64,000 nucleotides of DNA from assembly GCA_963575745.1 (NCBI GenBank), contig CAUYUJ010018066.1:64001-128000 (forward strand), in the 5' to 3' direction. This document shows, in pieces, positions 43,708 through 56,275 of the stretch. The notes beneath the pieces are model-generated. The model was given only the letters and a program-made list of their open reading frames with translations. It did not search any database and was not told the DNA's origin. Made by a program: the position numbers and the translations under genes. The stretch comes from Prorocentrum cordatum (taxonomy: Eukaryota > Sar > Dinophyceae > Prorocentrales > Prorocentraceae). Position 1 is the first letter of the stretch; every line of letters starts with the position of its first letter.

Positions 43708-44890
43708 CGGCATATTCATGGAGTAGGCCACAGACAGGGGTGGGCGAAGAAAGGTGCCCAGACATGCAACGTCTTGAAAGAACAAGACGGAGGTTCTCTC
43801 AATTTTCCGCCTCTGGCAGCCCTCGCCGGGCCTCGGAACCGTCACACATAGATTCGGGACGAAAAACCGGTTCTGGGGAAAGGGTCCGGACTTCTGGGGG
43901 CCGCGTATGATGTAAATCAAGACATCGCATGCCCTGGAAGGAAAATGAGCCTTTCTTACACCTTCGGTCCCTTTGGGGCCCCTTTCCTTCAACTTTCGAC
44001 CCACCCTCCCCCACCCATGATCGCACTCCCATCACGGCACGCCCCCCTGTCGTGCAAATGTCCGATGCTGGGTGGGCCATGTAACTGAAGCTTGTCATCC
44101 TTCATGTCAGCTGTCCTCTTGCATAAAAACATACAGCTAGCATGCCCCCTTCCAGCACACATTCCCCACCAAACACTGCTATTAAAGCCTCTGTAGCCGA
44201 AACACGCGACAATGCTGCAGATACTGAGGGTTGTGAGTAGCGAGCGTTCAGCTGCATATCTCCTTCTGGTAGGTCGCAATGCGAGCGCACGGTCGATGGA
44301 ACGCAACTTGAGACGTGGAGCTATAGTCTGGAGTCGACATGTCGTGCCAAACAACCTCTCCACCCTGCTTCACAATCTAACCAGTGCCATGCTTGGTGCG
44401 AGACAGACTTGCGATCTCTTATCAACGATATGTAGCGGGGGATGGAATAAAGAAGCCCGGGCAGACACAGGGGACCCAAACATCTAGCGGCTCGTTTCGA
44501 TTGTAGACGTAGGCCCCCGACCTTTGAACCACTTCCCTGGGGTCGCTTCTTCAACCCGAGCCGTTTCTGAAAGCCCCAGAAGCCCGAAACGGGCCTCCTC
44601 AAATACCAAGACTGGTAAGAAACTGGCTGCCTCGTACTTTTTCAGGCCGCCTGGGATTCAGACACGGGGAACCAGGTCGAGAGGGAAACATAATATCAAT
44701 GGCACGCCCCCATTGAGAGCCCGTCAGTATGCTACATCTTCATTATTACCAGAAGTCCTGGTGCTTCTTCATCAGTAACGCGATGATGAGTTCCCCACGG
44801 CGGTGTCTGGGGGTCCCAAAACGGCGCGGTGACAAACTATGCGATGACATCGAAATCCCCCACGACCGACCTCACCGCACGGTCCGTCAC

Positions 44891-44967
44891 CGCACGGTTT
44901 TGGGACCTGGGAGGCCCCTGTCACCCAAGTCACTCTCGGAGAACGACCCGAGTCCCAAAACCGTGCG
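44891..44967. repeat. 16-bp perfect inverted repeat
   Basis: CGCACGGTTTTGGGAC (44,891-44,906) is the exact complement of GTCCCAAAACCGTGCG (44,952-44,967), with a 45-base spacer. A third related copy, GTCCCAAAACGGCGCGGTGA, begins at about 44,814. From 43,708 to 44,890 no gene is recognised. Confidence 0.7.
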
Positions 44968-45520
44968 CCCCCCTGTTTCTGGAGACCTCGGCCGAATGCC
45001 GCAACGGCGTTCCGAGTCCGGAGCTCGGGCCGCGAGCCGCGCGCGCACCTCCTCCGGCAAGGGGGGCCCCGAAGCTGGGCGCCCCGCGCGCGGGCCCCAA
45101 CGTGCGCCGCGCCGCCGCCGATGCTCATGCGAGCTACCCGCGGCGGCCCTCTGCTCTCGAATTGGACCTGCGTCGTGAACCGAGAGCGCAGGCTGACGAC
45201 GAGGCAGGGGATCCAGGGCCCCCGCAGGAGGGCACCGACCAGGCCCCCTCCGTCGGCGCGCGCGCCGCCGTCAACGCTCGCGAGAGCTCCCAGGCCCCCG
45301 CTGGCAGCGCGCTGACCGGGCCGGCCGCCCCCCCCAGCCCTCGGGCCCCTGGAAGCGCCGCCCCGCCCTCCCGAAGCCCGCTGAGGTCGGGAGGCGCCGC
45401 CGCGCCCTCGACGGCCCCGGGCGCCTCCTCCGCCGCCGGGGCGGGAGCGGCCAGCCTCTCCCCGCCCCGGGCGTCGCTGCTTTCGCCCGAGGCGCTGGGC
45501 GGCTGCCCCGGCGCGGACAG

Positions 45521-46790
45521 GCCCTCCGGCCAGCAGGCCCGACGCACGATGTCGCGCTCGGTCGAGTCTGGCGCGAACATCCCGAGGTCGCGCCAGTTCT
45601 TGTAGTCCAAGCCCAGGATCCTGCGGCAACGGTCCCGATGGTGGAGACGCCGCAGCCCCTTCTCCGAGATCGAGATGACGTAGCCTTCGGGCGGCGCGTC
45701 CTCCTCGCTGGAAATCGCGATGGGCGCGAGCGCCTCCGCCTCCGCCTCCTGCTCGTCGTCGTCGACCAGGCCCTCGATCGCCGCCCGCTGTGGGCCACCT
45801 GGTTCAGGAGCAGGCCCTTCTGGATCGAGGTCCCCGACGCATCCAGCCACCGGACCCGCAGGAAGCCAGCCCCTCGGGCCTCGGAGCTTCCGGGTAGTTC
45901 CCGAAGTACACCAAGTTGACCTTGATATGATCGACCCCAGCGACCCCGCAGCCCTGCTTCGCCAGGTAGAGGTCCTCAGCTGGTCCAGCGGGTCGTTCTC
46001 GTCGAGGAAGTCCGGGCCGCCTCGGCCCGCGCGCGCGTAGCACGACAGCTCCGACTGCCAGCGCTCCACCGCGATCCTCTGCGTCCTGACGCACGCTCCG
46101 ACATGGACGATGACCAGCGCCCGAGCCGGTCGATGGTGGCGCGATCCCTGCCGAGGACCGCCGCCGCGCTCGCCGCGCAGCACCTCTCACTGTGCCCCGC
46201 CCAGGACGCCCTGTCCGGTCGCCCAGCAAGCGGCCCTCCAGCGTGACGGCGTTGTCCCCCCCTCCCCCTGGCCGGGGAGAATGCGCGACAGGGTTTGCGC
46301 GCTGCTCGAGGCCTCGTTCCAGCCCGCCGAGCGACCCACGACCGACTCCAAGTCCGCGCTCGGCAGCGGCGGGAAGCAGCTCATCGGCATGAGCTGCTCG
46401 CGCTCGCACCGCCAGGCCTCGATCCAGTCCGCCACCTCGCAGTGGGCCCCCCAAGCAGCTCACGTAGGTGTGGAGCCGCGAAATCTCCTGCCAAGGTCCT
46501 GACGTCTCGGTCCTGGCCAGGCCCCAGCGGGGACCCCTCGCGTTCCGGTTCGCGGCGCCGACCCATCTCGCATCGTCGAAGCGCAGCGAGGCCCAGTGCT
46601 TCACGCGCCTCGCGCCGGCGTAGTGCCGAGCGAACTTGGTGTTCAGCGGGTCCGCGACGCACCGCTCCCACGCGATTGCCGGCGCCACCAGCACCCGCGG
46701 GGCCTTCGAGACCTCGGACACGGCGCGGCCCCCGCCGAGGCAAGCCGCCAGCTGCTGCTCCGCGCCTGATGGCCGAGGCTCGGAATCCAC
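45521..46790 (-). pseudogene. Tyrosine recombinase-like protein, C-terminal part
   Basis: Recognised as a dinoflagellate repeat family with a phage-integrase-like core. In order on the minus strand, with frame changes: KAPRVLVAPAIAWERCVAD; RRVKHWASLRFDDARW, with the family's first catalytic Arg position (about 46,583); ARTETSGPWQEI; IEAWRCEREQLMPM; HSERCCAASAAAVLGRDRAT at 46,194 with a His-x-x-Arg motif followed by RLGRW; then VRTQRIAVERWQ. Where the family should have its tyrosine, the sequence reads Cys next to an indel, so the nucleophile appears lost. The C terminus GYVISISEKGLRRLHHRDRC (45,685) holds a His/Cys cluster and a GLDYKNW segment. Several frameshifts make it a pseudogene. Confidence 0.6.
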
Positions 46791-48614
46791 TGCCCTTCTG
46801 GTCTGAGGCAGTTGAATAGGAAGGAGAACAGAAGACAGAGTGCGCACACAGCTTGGAGGAATTAATGAATTCAGCATGGGTCGGGCTTGAAGCGCCTCGA
46901 AGAAAGCGCGCGCACCCGAATCGCAAGCACATGGCTAGATGCGGACCCAGCGCAGTTTGCTTCCCGTCGTCGTCCTCGCCCGTGCTCCGTTCCCCCCCCT
47001 TTCTTCCCCCCCCCGGATGGCGTCGAAGGCGCCCGCGGCTCGGGCGGGGGGGGCGCCCCGTCACCCCCCTCATGATTCCTCTTTCCTCTTTGCCTCCCTG
47101 CTCCACCGTCCGTCGTCCTACCTCGTCTCCCATCCATGCGCGAAAAGTGAAGCCCCTGGTGCCGCGTGCCCGTGTAAGCGGTGCATCGCCTGTTCGATAT
47201 CCGAGCACAGCGGCGCAACCAAGCGGAGGCAATTGACAGCGCGAGCGTTCGGGGCGCGCTCCAATCGCGGGCGGCACGGCTGCCAGGCACAGTGGCAACG
47301 CTAACATGAAAATTATAAGTGCCCGCGGCAAGGTCCGCCCCCTTGCCGGAGCAGCGGTCTGCATGGCGACGCGCGGAGCTCTGACTGTTAAGAGGTCCAT
47401 GGCATGTGACACCTCTCGTGTATTCGGATTGCTGCGCGGCGTTCTTCGGGGTCCTTCGAGGCCCTTCAGTGCGTCTTCGGGCCGTCGGGGGCCGCTTTGG
47501 CGCCGCGCTTCACCGCGGCCGCACAGGGCTGGGGAAGCGCATATATCCAGCTCCCTCGGGGGCGCCCTGGGCCGGGGAAGCGCGCGTTTGCCGCGCCCCC
47601 CCCCCCCCCCCCCTAGCTGGGCATGCGGACCTCGGTTCTGGGCTGGCAAATTCGGGGCGCCCTCCAGGCGGCGAGCGTTCACATTTTCAAACGCACACAT
47701 CAAAATGTGATATGTGCACGCAGCTTGCGTCTTCAACTGTGCATTTTCGTGTTTAGGCCCACTGTTTACACAGATCGCAGCGTGATCTGTGTAGAAAGAT
47801 CTCGTTCCCATCTGTGCATTTGGGGCGTGCGCCTCGCGAGCGGCGCTGACTGGGCGGGAACTTTCGCGGGCGGCCCTGCCCCCCCCCCGCCTGCCGCCTC
47901 CTGCGCCCCCCCCCCCCCCCCATCTGTTCTCCTCTTACTCGCCGCCCTCCTATCCTGATCCCCCCCCCTCCCTATGTCTTCATATGCCTTTCCCTTGCTC
48001 GAGGTGCACCCCGTCGGAGCTCTGCCAGCGCGGCCGCGCGCGCGCCCCCCAGGTGGCCCCAGCTGCGCCCCGCCGCGGGGCAGCGCTTGAGCAGGATCTC
48101 GACCCGGGGCGGATGATGGGGGATGAGGGCGGGAAGGGGCGCCGGGGGGGGGGGGGGGGGCGCCCGAGCAGGAGGAGAACGGCGAGGAGACGGGCGACGA
48201 GGGCCAGCGGGAGGTGGGAGAGGAGGGGAACGGGGGGAATGGAAGGGGGGAAGGGGAATGACAACGGAGGAAGAGACGGAGAAGGAGGAGACGGAGTGGA
48301 AGGGAAATGGAGGAGGCGCAAGGAAGGGGGGGGAGGGGGCAAGGACGAGGGAGGGAGAGGAGGAGGGAGGGGGGAGGGGGGGAGTGGCAGGGGGAGAAGG
48401 CGGACGGGGAAGGGGGGACTTCCACAAACATTGTCGCGATCGCCATTGCGTCCTCAGACCTAACACCATTGTCATCGCCGCGCGGATCATCGCAATCACA
48501 CGTCTCGCATCTGCTGATGGTTGTCGTCGTGATCCACGTTCTCATCCTTCTCCCCATCATCCCCCTCGCCCTCCCCGCCGCCCGCGCAGCGGTCAGGCGG
48601 GGTGGCCTCCTTCG
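46791..48614. other. No gene recognised; G/C homopolymer-rich
   Basis: Contains runs of C (47,598-47,613; 47,879-47,888; 47,909-47,921), a G run at 48,147-48,160 and GGGGA/GGAGG-rich DNA at 48,110-48,420. It separates the two opposed pieces of the tyrosine-recombinase family. Open frames are compositional. Confidence 0.5.
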
Positions 48615-48636
48615 CCGTGCCCCATTTTGGCTCAAG
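48615..48636 (+). other. Relic dinoflagellate spliced leader
   Basis: CCGTGCCC followed by CATTTTGGCTCAAG. The last 15 bases, CCATTTTGGCTCAAG, match the 3' part of DinoSL exactly, and CCGT matches its start; the middle differs by a lost A and extra C residues. A leader in genomic DNA upstream of coding sequence marks reverse transcription of a trans-spliced mRNA. Confidence 0.8.
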
Positions 48637-49541
48637 CCCGCCCCCCCCCGGGGCGGGGGCCCCTCCTTCGCTCGGCGGGGCGCGGCGCGAGGCGCGCGCC
48701 GCGCGCCTGGAAGGCCGGGGCCGAGCCGATCGGGTTTGGCGCGCGGCGCTGGGGGCCGCCGCCGAAGGCGCGCGCGCTGTCCTGGCCCGCGAGGGGCTCG
48801 AGGATCCCAGTCGCCCGGCGACGCTGAGCGACCTGCGGCCCTTCGAGCTGGCGCGGGCGCCGGGGGTCGAGATCGCGGCGTGCGGGGCCGCGATCGCCGA
48901 CCAGGCCGAGGGGCGCCGGGCGGAGGATCCGGCGCCTCCCCCGCGGCCACGGCGGCGGCGGCCGCGCGGCAGCGGCGCCTGGCGCTGCTGCCTGTCGAGG
49001 CGCTCGACGCGGAGCTGGCCAAGCGCCGCCGCCTCGCGGCCGCGCGCCGGGCGGGCGAGGCCGCGCGCCGCGCGGCTGTCCGGGCGCCCGCGCCGCCTGC
49101 CCAGGCGCGGTGGCCGACGCGCGTGGCCCAGGCGCGGGCCGAGGGGGCCCCCCCTGCCACGCTGGCGGCGCTGGATCGAGAACGCCAAGCGCCGCCTGTT
49201 CCAGGCACGGCTGGTCGATGAGGTGGTGTTCCTCCAGCTCCCGGCGGTGGCGGAGTTGGAGGAGGTCGGGGGCCCGCCGAAGCGCCCGGGGCACTTGGCG
49301 GCGGGCCGCCGGGCGCCCGCGTTGCCGAGCGCCCTGGGCGCCAGCGCTGGCGGCGCATGCGGGCGTGGCTCGAGACGGCGACCAGCGGCTCCTGGCCCGG
49401 AGGCGCCGAGGGCGCGGCGGCGCACCTGGAGGCGCGGGCGGCGGAGCCCCACGGCAAGACGGTGCTGAAGGGGGCGCTCGACTCGCTGCGCTTCCTGGAG
49501 GAGCTCGGGCGCGCCCTGGCGGAGGTGCGTCTCGGCTTGGT
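48637..49541 (+). pseudogene. Tyrosine recombinase-like protein, N-terminal part (retroposed)
   Basis: Directly downstream of the leader relic. Family-typical blocks appear in three frames: TLSDLRPFELARAPGVEIAA (about 48,815-48,880), LLPVEALDAELAKRRRLAAA (about 48,985-49,050), DEVVFLQLPAVAELEEVGGP (about 49,218-49,280) and WLETATSGSWPGG...ARAAEPHGKTVLKGALDSLR (49,363-49,492), ending EELGRALAEVRL at 49,533. These form the Ala/Arg-rich N-terminal region and the helical DNA-binding domain that precede the catalytic core. The core is absent here; the matching core lies in the opposite orientation at 45.5-46.8 kb. No ATG is kept after the leader. Frame changes mark a pseudogene. Confidence 0.55.
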
Positions 49542-50240
49542 TTCCATCGTGGGTCCGTTACTATAGAGAGGGTCTTGAAACGCACGTTGAACACATATTA
49601 CGCCTGTCTGCGCATATGCGGCGCAGCAAATCGGGGCGGCATCAACGCGACGCCAAGGGGCGTCGTGGACTCGAGCCTTTGGCCTGGAAGCACGAAGCGC
49701 ACGATTACCCATATCATGAAGTTCTGCAGCTGGTCGCCGCGTTCCGGGGGGGTGCGCGGACACGCAGAACGCCGTTCAGCTAATCGTTAGCTGGCGCCCG
49801 CCTCAAACTCATGCCCCATCGCCCGCCGCCCCCCAATGTCCCTTCGCTTTGGCCCCGCCCCCCTCGTGCCCCTCCGATTACCCCCGGCCCCCATCGTGCC
49901 CCTCATCCACATTGTCACCCCTGGGGACATGTAGGAGGGCGAGGAGGAGGGGGATGCGACCAGACATGCGCGAGGCGAAAAGGAGAGGGGACGATTGACC
50001 CAGAGGCAGGGGGAAGGACAGGGGTCGGCGCCGCCTCCCCCAGCCCAGGTCCCCTCGGGCTGCGCGTGAACTTCATGGCTTGCCAGCCGATCGAAATGTT
50101 TCGCTGGCGGGCAATTTTTTCGCCATGCTCAAACGCCTTCGAAGGGCGCGAGACACCGCCGAACGGTTTCGCCAAGCAACGCGCCGCCGCCAATCCGGGG
50201 GAAAGGGCAGGTAGGCGATGCAACCGCCCCCGGCGTCAAC
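49542..50240. other. No gene recognised
   Basis: AT-richer stretch at 49,545-49,790, then CCCC-rich and GGAGG-rich DNA. Confidence 0.4.
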
Positions 50241-50242
50241 AT

Positions 50243-50270
50243 GACGTCAGTCTGACGTCAGACTGACGTC
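50243..50270. repeat. 28-bp perfect palindrome with TGACGTCA cores
   Basis: GACGTCAGTCTGAC and GTCAGACTGACGTC are exact reverse complements, joined without spacer. The octamer TGACGTCA occurs at 50,242-50,249 and 50,253-50,260, with a TGACGTC at 50,264-50,270; further ACGTC words follow to 50,345. TGACGTCA is the CREB/bZIP consensus in other eukaryotes; no role is shown here. Confidence 0.85.
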
Positions 50271-50512
50271 GGCCTAACGCCAGACATGCGTCATATCTGA
50301 TTTGGCATGGCATCGGGTTGACGTCGGGCCGGCGTCGGTCTGACGCAAGCGAACGCCCCTTCGCCCATCTACTGCTGGTGCGGCTGCTGCTCCTGCACGT
50401 CCTTCTCATCCTGCCCATCCCCCCCCCTTCAAAGTTGCGTTGCCTCTCCTCCTCTGCCTCCGCCTCACCCCGCCCTCCCCCCCCCCCTTATCCTGTCCGT
50501 TCTTCTTCCAAC

Positions 50513-50876
<364 letters not shown>

Positions 50877-53800
50877 TCCGCAGGCAGCGCGGGCGCGCGG
50901 CGACGCGCAGGTCGACGCGCTCGAGCGGCATTGCCATTTGATGGGCGCGCGGCGACATGAGCACCGCAGGACCCTCTCCCAGATAAAATGCGGGCGCGTA
51001 GGCAGGTGGCAGAAAGGGGGTGGGCAGGAGGAGGGGCGCCGAAGACGGCGAGAATTGATGAGCACCAGAGTAGGGCCCTCCTTCGCCACGCCCCCCCCCC
51101 TCCCTCCTATGGAACGCGTCATGTTTTGACCGCGCGAACCTTGCAGAACACGTCTCTTTGCCCATGGCCCCGGCCCGCCCCGCGCGGGCACCTGCTGCGC
51201 GGCCCGCGCAGGCCCGGCGGGCCATGCGTTCGACGCCTTGCTCGCGCTGCCCCGACGAGGCCATCGCCCCCCGGGCAGGCGCCCCCCCCCCCCCCTCGGC
51301 ACGATCGAGCTGATGATGTGGGCGAGAGGGAGGGGGAGAGGGATGGAGGGCGGGATCGAGAAGGCAGGGGGGAAAGGGGGAAAGGGGGGGGGGGAGGTTG
51401 GAGGTTGATGGTCAGGAAAGAGAGGACGAGGAGGATAAATGGGGAGGGGCGCACCGCCCCCCCCAATTGCCGGCGCAGGGCGGCAAGCGCGACGCAGTTC
51501 GAGCGGGCGGGCGACGACTCGGACAATGAGAACTCCCACGGCGCCGACTTGCAAGGCGGCGGCCACGGCGGCGCCCCGCAGGGCAACTACCGCGACTGCG
51601 CCCTGAAGAACGGCGGCCGCGACGACCAACACCCCGACGAGAGCGCCATGGAGAGCTCCGTTCCGTTCGCTGCGCCGACCCCCTCTTCCCCCCCATTCCT
51701 TCGGCCCGCCCTGCGCGCTGGCCCGCCTGGGCCTCAAGCGGCAGGGGTTCTCGATTGATTCGGTTCCTCGTGTCCCTGGGCATCCTGCACCTCCTGGGCC
51801 GCATGTCGTTCTTTCGGTCATCGGTGGGCCCGTCGTGGCGCGCGCGCCGTAGCGCGCCCCTCCTTCCTTGACTCCTGTTTCCCCTTCTCTGTGTCCTGTC
51901 ATATTCCTCCCCTCGTCCGCGTGCCCCTTCTCTTCCTCCTCCTCTTCACCCCGCTCGGCCCCCCCTGCTCCCCCCCCCGAATCGCGCCCCGGCTGCGGCG
52001 TTGGCGTCGTTTCCAATGCCGCGCCATGGCATGCAATGCGCTGCGTGCTACGTTGCATTCAAATGCGCGGTGTCATGCGCTCAGCTGCAATGCTATGATA
52101 TACAATGCTTGGCGGCGCGGTGCTCGAACGTTCTGTTCTCGAGGTTTGGCGCGCTTGCCATGACATCCGTCGTTGTTGCGCCACCCAGTGAATCATAATC
52201 TACATGTCCGCGGCCGTTCAAGTCGGATCTGGCCCGGCAGGTCACCGAGCGCGGCGCCCATCTTGTCGCGGGCGATCGACATGCGATGGCCGGCGCGCCG
52301 TCGGCACTTCCCGCAGACGTTTGCTTAGTTATGGCGAGCGGCGATAGGGGGGGGGGGGGGGTAGCGTCCGCCAGAGAGGGGCGGGGGGGGGGCGCGAGGA
52401 CGGGGACGGGAAGGAGGAGAAGGGGGGGAGCAGGGGGGGGGGTGCACGAATGAGGAGGGGGAGGCGTGACAGGCGTTGCAGGATAGACACGCGCGCGGAC
52501 ATGGGCGAGGAGGCGGGGGAGGCCGACTAGAGCCAGTGACTTTGCCCCCCCCCCCCGTCCAGAGCCGCTCACGAATCTGGGGCGTCATCCTCGTCGTCCT
52601 CCTCCTCATCTGTCTCCTCGTCCTCATCCTTCCCCTCCCTCCCTCCCTCTCCTCATTCTCCTCGTCCCCCCCCCCAGCTCGAACGCATCTACAACTACGC
52701 GCAGCAAAACTGCACCTTGTTGTGGGGGCCAGGGGTGGCTGTCACAATTAGATTTGGCCCGTCGGTCGGTCTGGGTGGACAAACACCGCCTCGCGACCCA
52801 CGATGGAAGGCGATGGTCGCGCCGACAACGTTACGCGCCGAGCGTGGAAGCGATCGCCGCGTTTCACGGCGAGGCTGGGCGGCAGCCGCAATACACATCA
52901 TAACACGAACAAGCGCTTCGCCCTCGGACGGGAAATCGAGCGCGAAGAAGAACTCGAAGGCGCGGGGGGTCGGATCGCGGATTTGCCGCTGGGGCACAAG
53001 CGGGAGAGGGGGGCGGGCTGCGTGAAATCAAAGCCCCCAGGCATACGGCTGGCTTCGCTGAGCCAGGGGATGTGGGATGTCGGTGGGGAGCGGCCCAGGG
53101 GGCGGGGCCTCGGCGATGGGCAGCGCGGACAGCCGATGCATCGCGAAAAGGGGACACGTACAGAACGGCACTTAGAAGCCGGGGCGCGGCGCACGTTGGG
53201 GGCGCGAGTGGCGGCGCCCGACGTGCACCCCGCCCCGCAGGCTAGGTGTAGTTCTATAAGTGCTCCGTTTTGCGAGGATGTCTCCGGCGAAACCGGCGCA
53301 TACAGAACTACACCCGGTGTCTGGCTAAGTGCAGTTCTGAACGTGCTGGATGCCTCGCGCGGGGCGAGCACGCGCAGACCGGCGCCCGGCGAAAGGGGCG
53401 GGGCACAGGTCGGGCGCGTCGTCGCGCCCCGCCCGCAGAATCAGGAAGGCAAGGGCCGCTGAACCAAAGGGGGCTCTGGGCGGAGGCATCTAAACGTCCC
53501 AAGGCTATCCGAAGGAATTCCAAATGCGGCCTCCGCCCACATCGCCCCCCCTATGAGAGCATCTCGCCTGGTCACTATGTTGCCCATTCCCGCCCGTTGC
53601 GTTGCCCTCCCTCCCCCGTTCTTCCTCTACCTGCCGCCTTCCATTTCCCTCGACGTTTCCCCATTGCCCCTGGCCCCTGCGCGGCGGGAAACGCCCGCGC
53701 CCCCCCGCGGGTGAAAGACTCACCTTGCGCTCATCCTCCAATCCATTCGTGAGACGCAAGTCTTGCTTGCTTCCATCCGGACACTGGCAAGCGACGTCGA

Positions 53801-54680
53801 GGCGCCGGAAAATCCGACAGGTGCAATCAGCCCCCTCGAATGGCGGGCGAACCAATACGTAAGACGACGTCGCAAAAGTATGTTTGGAATTTGAGGATCC
53901 GCGCAAGAGGCTAATCCACTCGCCCAAAATGTAAGTCTGCGCCTGTCCGACCAGCGCCCCCCGCCCCCCCCCCCCCCCCTCTTCCTCGCGCCCCCCCCCC
54001 CCCCCCCTCCCCCATCACCATGCGAATGGGCGACCCCCCCCCGCCCCCCCCCCCCGCGCCCGCGCCCCGGAGAAGCGAGCGCGGAGACGCGGCGAGAACG
54101 ACAGGCGCGGGCAGCGCTGGCAAGTTCGATTCGGGCGAGATGGAGACGCCGCGCGCGAAGGGGGCCCAGATTTTCGAAGAGGAGCCCCGACCCCAAGATG
54201 ACCCCGACGCCCGTCAAGTTCGGGGAGATCGATCCGACGCCGCACACTATGATCTTCCTGCCCAATGCGTTCGCCGGGGCGTCGACATCCGCTGCTGGCG
54301 ATGGCGCCCAAGAGCCCGCGCCATCAGGCCCCCCTACGAACGTCTTGCCGCGGGCCCCGGGGTCCACGGAGAGCTTTCAGAGCTTGGCAACCCCCGAAGT
54401 CGCGAAGACGCGCCGTTCCAGCCCCTCGCCCGAGGCCAGCCCACCTCCAGAGGGGCCAGCCGAGGAGCCAGCCGAGCCACGGGAGCCAGAGCCTGAACGA
54501 TGCGATATCGGAGCCAGAGCCCGAGGGCAAAGCCAGCCAAGATTACGGCGTGCACAGACGCGTGAACAGGACCCGCATACAGAGCGGCGATACGGGCCGT
54601 CTATGTTTCTCGCTGTTCCCGGGCATCGGTTCTCAGTGGCAGGGGGGCTATTTGGTCCCGGGCCCAACAATTTGCCTTAA
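50877..54680. other. No confident gene; GC-rich low-complexity DNA
   Basis: Many C, G and A/G runs. A short inverted repeat, GTGTAGTTCT (53,244) with AGAACTACAC (about 53,303), encloses about 50 bases. A Pro/Glu-rich plus frame at 54,198-54,500 is more regular than its surroundings but has no recognisable domain. Confidence 0.4.
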
Positions 54681-55486
54681 TCGATAAACCCGACGACAAT
54701 CCCCGGGAACCCTGACACTGACTGCTTCCCGACCTGGCACGGGATCTCGGCGTCAGTGGTGACAGAGGAATTCGACTCCTGACGCGCATGGGGCGACATT
54801 GCCGCGGCGGGAACCTCTTCAACTTCATGCATCGCAGGGCAAGCGATATCATCGAGCAAACTTCCAGGTAAACTGGAAATCTGCATGGGTGAATCTCGCT
54901 CCGTACTGATGCGTACTGGTGCCTTTGAACGCTTTGCCAATGGAGTCTCCCCGGTGCTGTCTCTCGCACGCCCCGCCTGAGATGTTGGATTGAACTTGTT
55001 CCCCTTGCCGACGAAGACGAGAACTCCGAACTGATGTCGTCGTCATCTAAGACGGCCGAGAGGTCTCAATCCAACTTATCGTCTAGGCCTATCGCTTGAA
55101 CTAACGACGGGGCAATGTTTTTGTCCTGCAACAAACGGCTCACCGATAATATCTATTACAGGACACGTGGGGGAGTCAAACTCATAACATCGGGTGCCAC
55201 ATTGCTCGAGAAGTCTTCCGCCATCGCGGGTGGTACACTTCTCGCTGCCACGTGCGCATCATATGCAAACATGGCATCTTCACTCGCTAAGATAGTTTGC
55301 GCATGAGTTGCGGCTGCGATTCGACCTGAACTAATTTCGGCTGGTAACCAGTTATTTGCTAATGGAACGCCATCCCTGGCAAGTGTGGGGTGCAAAGATG
55401 CTGCTGGATCGGTCTCATCAGCGCTCAGTGTGGGTCGCATTGGCATGCCTCCACCTATCCGCTAAGCTGGTAACACTTGGAAAACA

Positions 55487-55540
<54 letters not shown>

Positions 55541-55729
55541 CAAGAGAGACAGCAATACATAATACTCCCTGTTGCGCTCGAGAGCGGGCGGGTGCCCGCC
55601 TCGGTTCCTAGGCATTGCAGCAGTAACTGGCTCCAAAAAGCAGCTGCAACGCAATATCGCATTACAGCGAGAAGCGGCAGCGCCGGCAAGGAGCCAGCAG
55701 GAGAGGTTAAACAGCTAATGTTGTGTAGC
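54681..55729. other. No gene recognised; (GA)n run
   Basis: Includes a GA-rich microsatellite at 55,488-55,552. Short open frames only. Confidence 0.45.
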
Positions 55730-56275
55730 AATGCAGTTTGGACATGGTTGATGTGGTTGGTCTGGTTGATTTGCGTAGTCTGGTATGCGCTTAGCTGGTA
55801 GATCTGGTTGGTCTGATTGGCCAACTTCGCTGATTTGACTTTCTGGTCTTGGTGGCCTGCCTGGTCCAATTTGTGTTGCGTCACAGCTTGTTTTGCATTG
55901 AATCGTTTTGCAAAGCAAGTTTAGGTCTGGCTGATATGGCTGATATGGGTGATCTGCGTAGTCTGGTCTGCGCTTCGCTGGTCTGGATGGCTGGCTGCTC
56001 TGGTTGGTCTGGCTGATCTGGTCTGGCTGACTCGTCTGGTTGGCTGGCTTGGTTGGTCTACCTGGCTGGTTTGACTCGCTGGTATTGCTGGTATGCCTGA
56101 CCCGTTTTTCAATCGCAGCGCTGTGCATCTCAGTGTTTGTTCATATGTTGGTCTGGTTGGTGCGGCTACTCTCGTTGCTCTGCTCAGTGTGGTCTGGGCT
56201 TTTCTGGTCTTGATGGCTGGCTGGTCTGGTTGGTATGGTCTGGGTGACTCGTCTGGCTGGCTGGTCTGATTGGCA
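55730..56275 (+). repeat. CTGGTTGG / CTGGCTGG minisatellite
   Basis: Degenerate tandem units of about 12-24 bp built from GGTCTGGTTGG, TGGCTGGTC and TCTGGTTGGTA. Gln/Asn/Thr/Ser- and Pro-rich frames on the minus strand are repeat products. Confidence 0.8.

Noticed and set aside
47766-49763. A 665-residue minus frame opposite the recombinase fragment
   Set aside because: Shadow of GC-rich DNA: Arg/Pro/Ala/Ser only, no motif, while the opposite strand carries recognisable family blocks.
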